Positions 14,118-15,362 of a stretch of DNA of 15,362 bases are shown here, piece after piece. This DNA is from Turicibacter sp. (GTDB taxonomy: Bacteria > Bacillota > Bacilli > MOL361 > Turicibacteraceae): NCBI GenBank assembly GCA_030531025.1, contig JAUMTV010000074.1, positions 1-15,362 on the forward strand. The letters run 5' to 3'. Below the pieces are notes generated by a model. That model had not been told where the DNA came from. It searched no databases and saw only the letters and a list, made by a program, of their open reading frames with translations. The position numbers and the translations under genes were made by a program. Every line of letters starts with the position of its first letter. The first letter of the stretch is position 1.

Positions 14118-15021
14118 GATTTGGATTCAAATGCTCTGTTAAATCTTCGACGGTTGAGGTGAGTAAATAAATTTGATCGAGCATTTTATGAATATGATAT
14201 TCAAAAATCGGATGAATCGGATGATTAAGATTGACTTTCGTTTGACACCCTTCATTAAAAAACTTAATAATCTCCATTTTATTATCAAACGTTAAATCGG
14301 TTTGTTCAAGATCGAGTTTAGCAATACACTTTGCATGGAAGTAAATATCATGACAAGCATCAATGGATCTTTTTAATTTCTTTGAGGAAACAGGATTTTT
14401 TTGAAATTTTGTATCCGCACAATAATTGTGATACAAGACATTTAAGCGACTAAGCTCTGAATTTAATGGGGCAGTGTTTAAATCTTGATGAATTAAAATA
14501 TTTTTAACAAGTTCAATTGTCATGTTTTCAATTTTTTCAATTTCATCCGTTAATCGCCCTAAATAATTCGGCTGGGCAATAAAATAGTTCACTAAAATTC
14601 CAACAATAATCCCAATTGATGTATCGGTTGTTCGTAAAAAAGAATAGATGAGTGGATTTTGATCCGCTGTAATTCCCATTAAAATCGAAATACAAACAGT
14701 TGAAGCGATGATAACAGAAGAACTGATTTTTAATGCATTGCAACAGATAATAGTGACAATAACCGCAACTCCATGAAAAACCGGCCACTCTAAATGAATA
14801 AGGGCAAAAAAGTAACCAATCACAGCGCCTAATACGGTGCCAAGTAATCGATTCTTTCCTGCCACAAATGAACTTTTCACTGTATTTTGCATCGCAAAGA
14901 TAGTCCCAATTACCGCATAGAATGGATTACTGATTAAAAAGGTTCCACCTAGGCAGCTCGTAATAATGACAGCAATTCCTGTTTTTAGTGTCCTCATTCC
15001 GATCCATTGTTTAAAATCCAT
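14110..15021 (-). CDS. FUSC / aromatic acid exporter (ArAE_1-like) family membrane protein
   Basis: 303 residues. The N-terminal ~155 carry about six hydrophobic segments (12-32, 34-46, 58-76, 80-97, 98-116 and 131-150) with the family hallmark GKNRLLGTVLGAVIGYFFAL. RTLKTGIAVIITS precedes it, and RTTDTSIGIIVGILVNYF closes the membrane part. The C-terminal half (155-303) is soluble, helical and predicted cytoplasmic (EIEKIENMTIELVKNIL and following). This layout matches the DUF939/ArAE_1 proteins of Bacillota, relatives of transporters that export small aromatic acids; actual substrate is unknown. The ATG follows AGGGGGA seven bases upstream. It has its own promoter at 15070-15098 and ends in the shared terminator. 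Confidence 0.85.
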   Translation of the reverse strand: MDFKQWIGMRTLKTGIAVIITSCLGGTFLISNPFYAVIGTIFAMQNTVKSSFVAGKNRLLGTVLGAVIGYFFALIHLEWPVFHGVAVIVTIICCNALKISSSVIIASTVCISILMGITADQNPLIYSFLRTTDTSIGIIVGILVNYFIAQPNYLGRLTDEIEKIENMTIELVKNILIHQDLNTAPLNSELSRLNVLYHNYCADTKFQKNPVSSKKLKRSIDACHDIYFHAKCIAKLDLEQTDLTFDNKMEIIKFFNEGCQTKVNLNHPIHPIFEYHIHKMLDQIYLLTSTVEDLTEHLNPNQE

Positions 15022-15069
15022 GACATATCCCCCTAAATCATTTGAAATGAATAAAATTCGATACTTTTT

Positions 15070-15098
15070 ACTATAACATGTGTTTTTCTATTCGACAA
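15070..15098 (-). promoter_or_regulatory. SigA-type promoter with extended -10 for the FUSC gene
   Basis: On the minus strand: TTGTCG (15098-15093), 17 bp, TATAGT (15075-15070), with a TG one base upstream of the -10 (TGTTATAGT). The leader before the ATG at 15021 is about 42 nt. Confidence 0.7.
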
Positions 15099-15186
15099 GT
15101 ACTATATATAAACAGATAAGTATTCTACATCTAAGGCGGAAAACAAAACTACTGATATTCTTTATTTTTAAAGATACCCTATCGTC

Positions 15187-15283
15187 CAGGGGTCACCTAG
15201 AGATTTCTAAAAGAAATCTACTCCTCCGCTACTAGGGCATAAAAATTTTCTATGAAGAAAATTTATCTGGACTTATATAGTTC
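15187..15283 (+). repeat. Dispersed hairpin repeat, copy C (modules 1 and 2)
   Basis: The most complete copy. The left border CAGGGGTCACCTAG is shared with copy M. Module 1 has CCTAG (15196-15200) / CTAGG, enclosing AGATTTCT-AAA-AGAAATCT. Module 2 pairs AAATTTTC with GAAAATTT. The terminal part 15253-15283 is an exact inverted match to copy B, and the whole aligns with copy A. It lies upstream of the FUSC promoter. To its right, 15284-15362 has an inverted ATTCAAC/GTTGAAT pair and a lone TTGACA (15337-15342) whose -10 would fall outside the window. Confidence 0.85.
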
Positions 15284-15362
15284 ATGGATAATTTTATTCA
15301 ACATTTACATCAAAGTTGATTAATAAAAAGTTGAATTTGACAAACAATACAAACGAATGCTT

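Noticed and set aside
1..15283. Repeat copies as a CRISPR array
   Set aside because: Copies are kilobases apart, in both orientations, of different lengths, with no regular spacers and no cas genes.
15337..15362. Promoter beginning with TTGACA at 15337
   Set aside because: A good -35, but the -10 would lie at or past the window end, so it cannot be supported.

Overview
The window looks like chromosomal DNA of a low-GC Bacillota (Firmicutes) bacterium. The DNA is A+T rich, Shine-Dalgarno sequences are strong and G-rich (runs of GGGGG are common), TTG and GTG starts occur, and promoters resemble the SigA type. The gene set also fits: a five-helix LtaS-type sulfatase, a DUF3888-like pair and an aromatic-acid-exporter-type FUSC protein. 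A gut Erysipelotrichales/Turicibacter-like source is my guess from overall feel and is not shown by the sequence.

Layout. The left edge (1-124) holds one copy of a hairpin-rich repeat and a terminator. It is followed by a three-S1-domain RNA-binding protein (305-1066). Convergent to it are two small membrane-anchored proteins on the minus strand (1132-1761), both with TTG starts. Positions 1920-2283 are a repeat/IS graveyard: an IS3-family transposase remnant broken by one clear palindromic repeat, and possibly a second. Next come an LtaS-type phosphoglycerol transferase (2467-4404), a MATE transporter (4486-5847), a minus-strand endolysin-like amidase with three wall-binding repeats (5935-7113) and a double zinc-ribbon protein (7302-7676). 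A nearly complete GH36 alpha-galactosidase follows (7853-10008), with promoter, CcpA-type operator and RBS intact. Its frame is broken by one base deletion and one Trp-to-amber change. A 430-bp non-coding stretch holds a third repeat copy and an orphan terminator. Beyond it lie a tandem pair of DUF3888-like proteins, the first frameshifted after its signal peptide (10443-11342), a YyaL/DUF255 thioredoxin-like protein (11403-13427) and an unknown protein with one EF-hand-like loop (13496-14080). The last gene is a minus-strand FUSC/aromatic acid exporter protein (14110-15021). A further repeat copy lies at the right edge.

How it fits together. Most genes are single transcription units with their own terminators, several of them shared by convergent genes. 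Cell-envelope functions dominate (LtaS-like, amidase, MATE, FUSC, secreted DUF3888 proteins), but no single pathway is evident. The most interesting feature is a modular palindromic repeat family with four clear copies (1-92, 2067-2111, 10076-10130, 15187-15283). One copy sits inside a transposase gene at the position of a catalytic Asp, which suggests these repeats are or were mobile. I see no CRISPR array, rRNA, tRNA, defence system or other complete novel multi-gene system.
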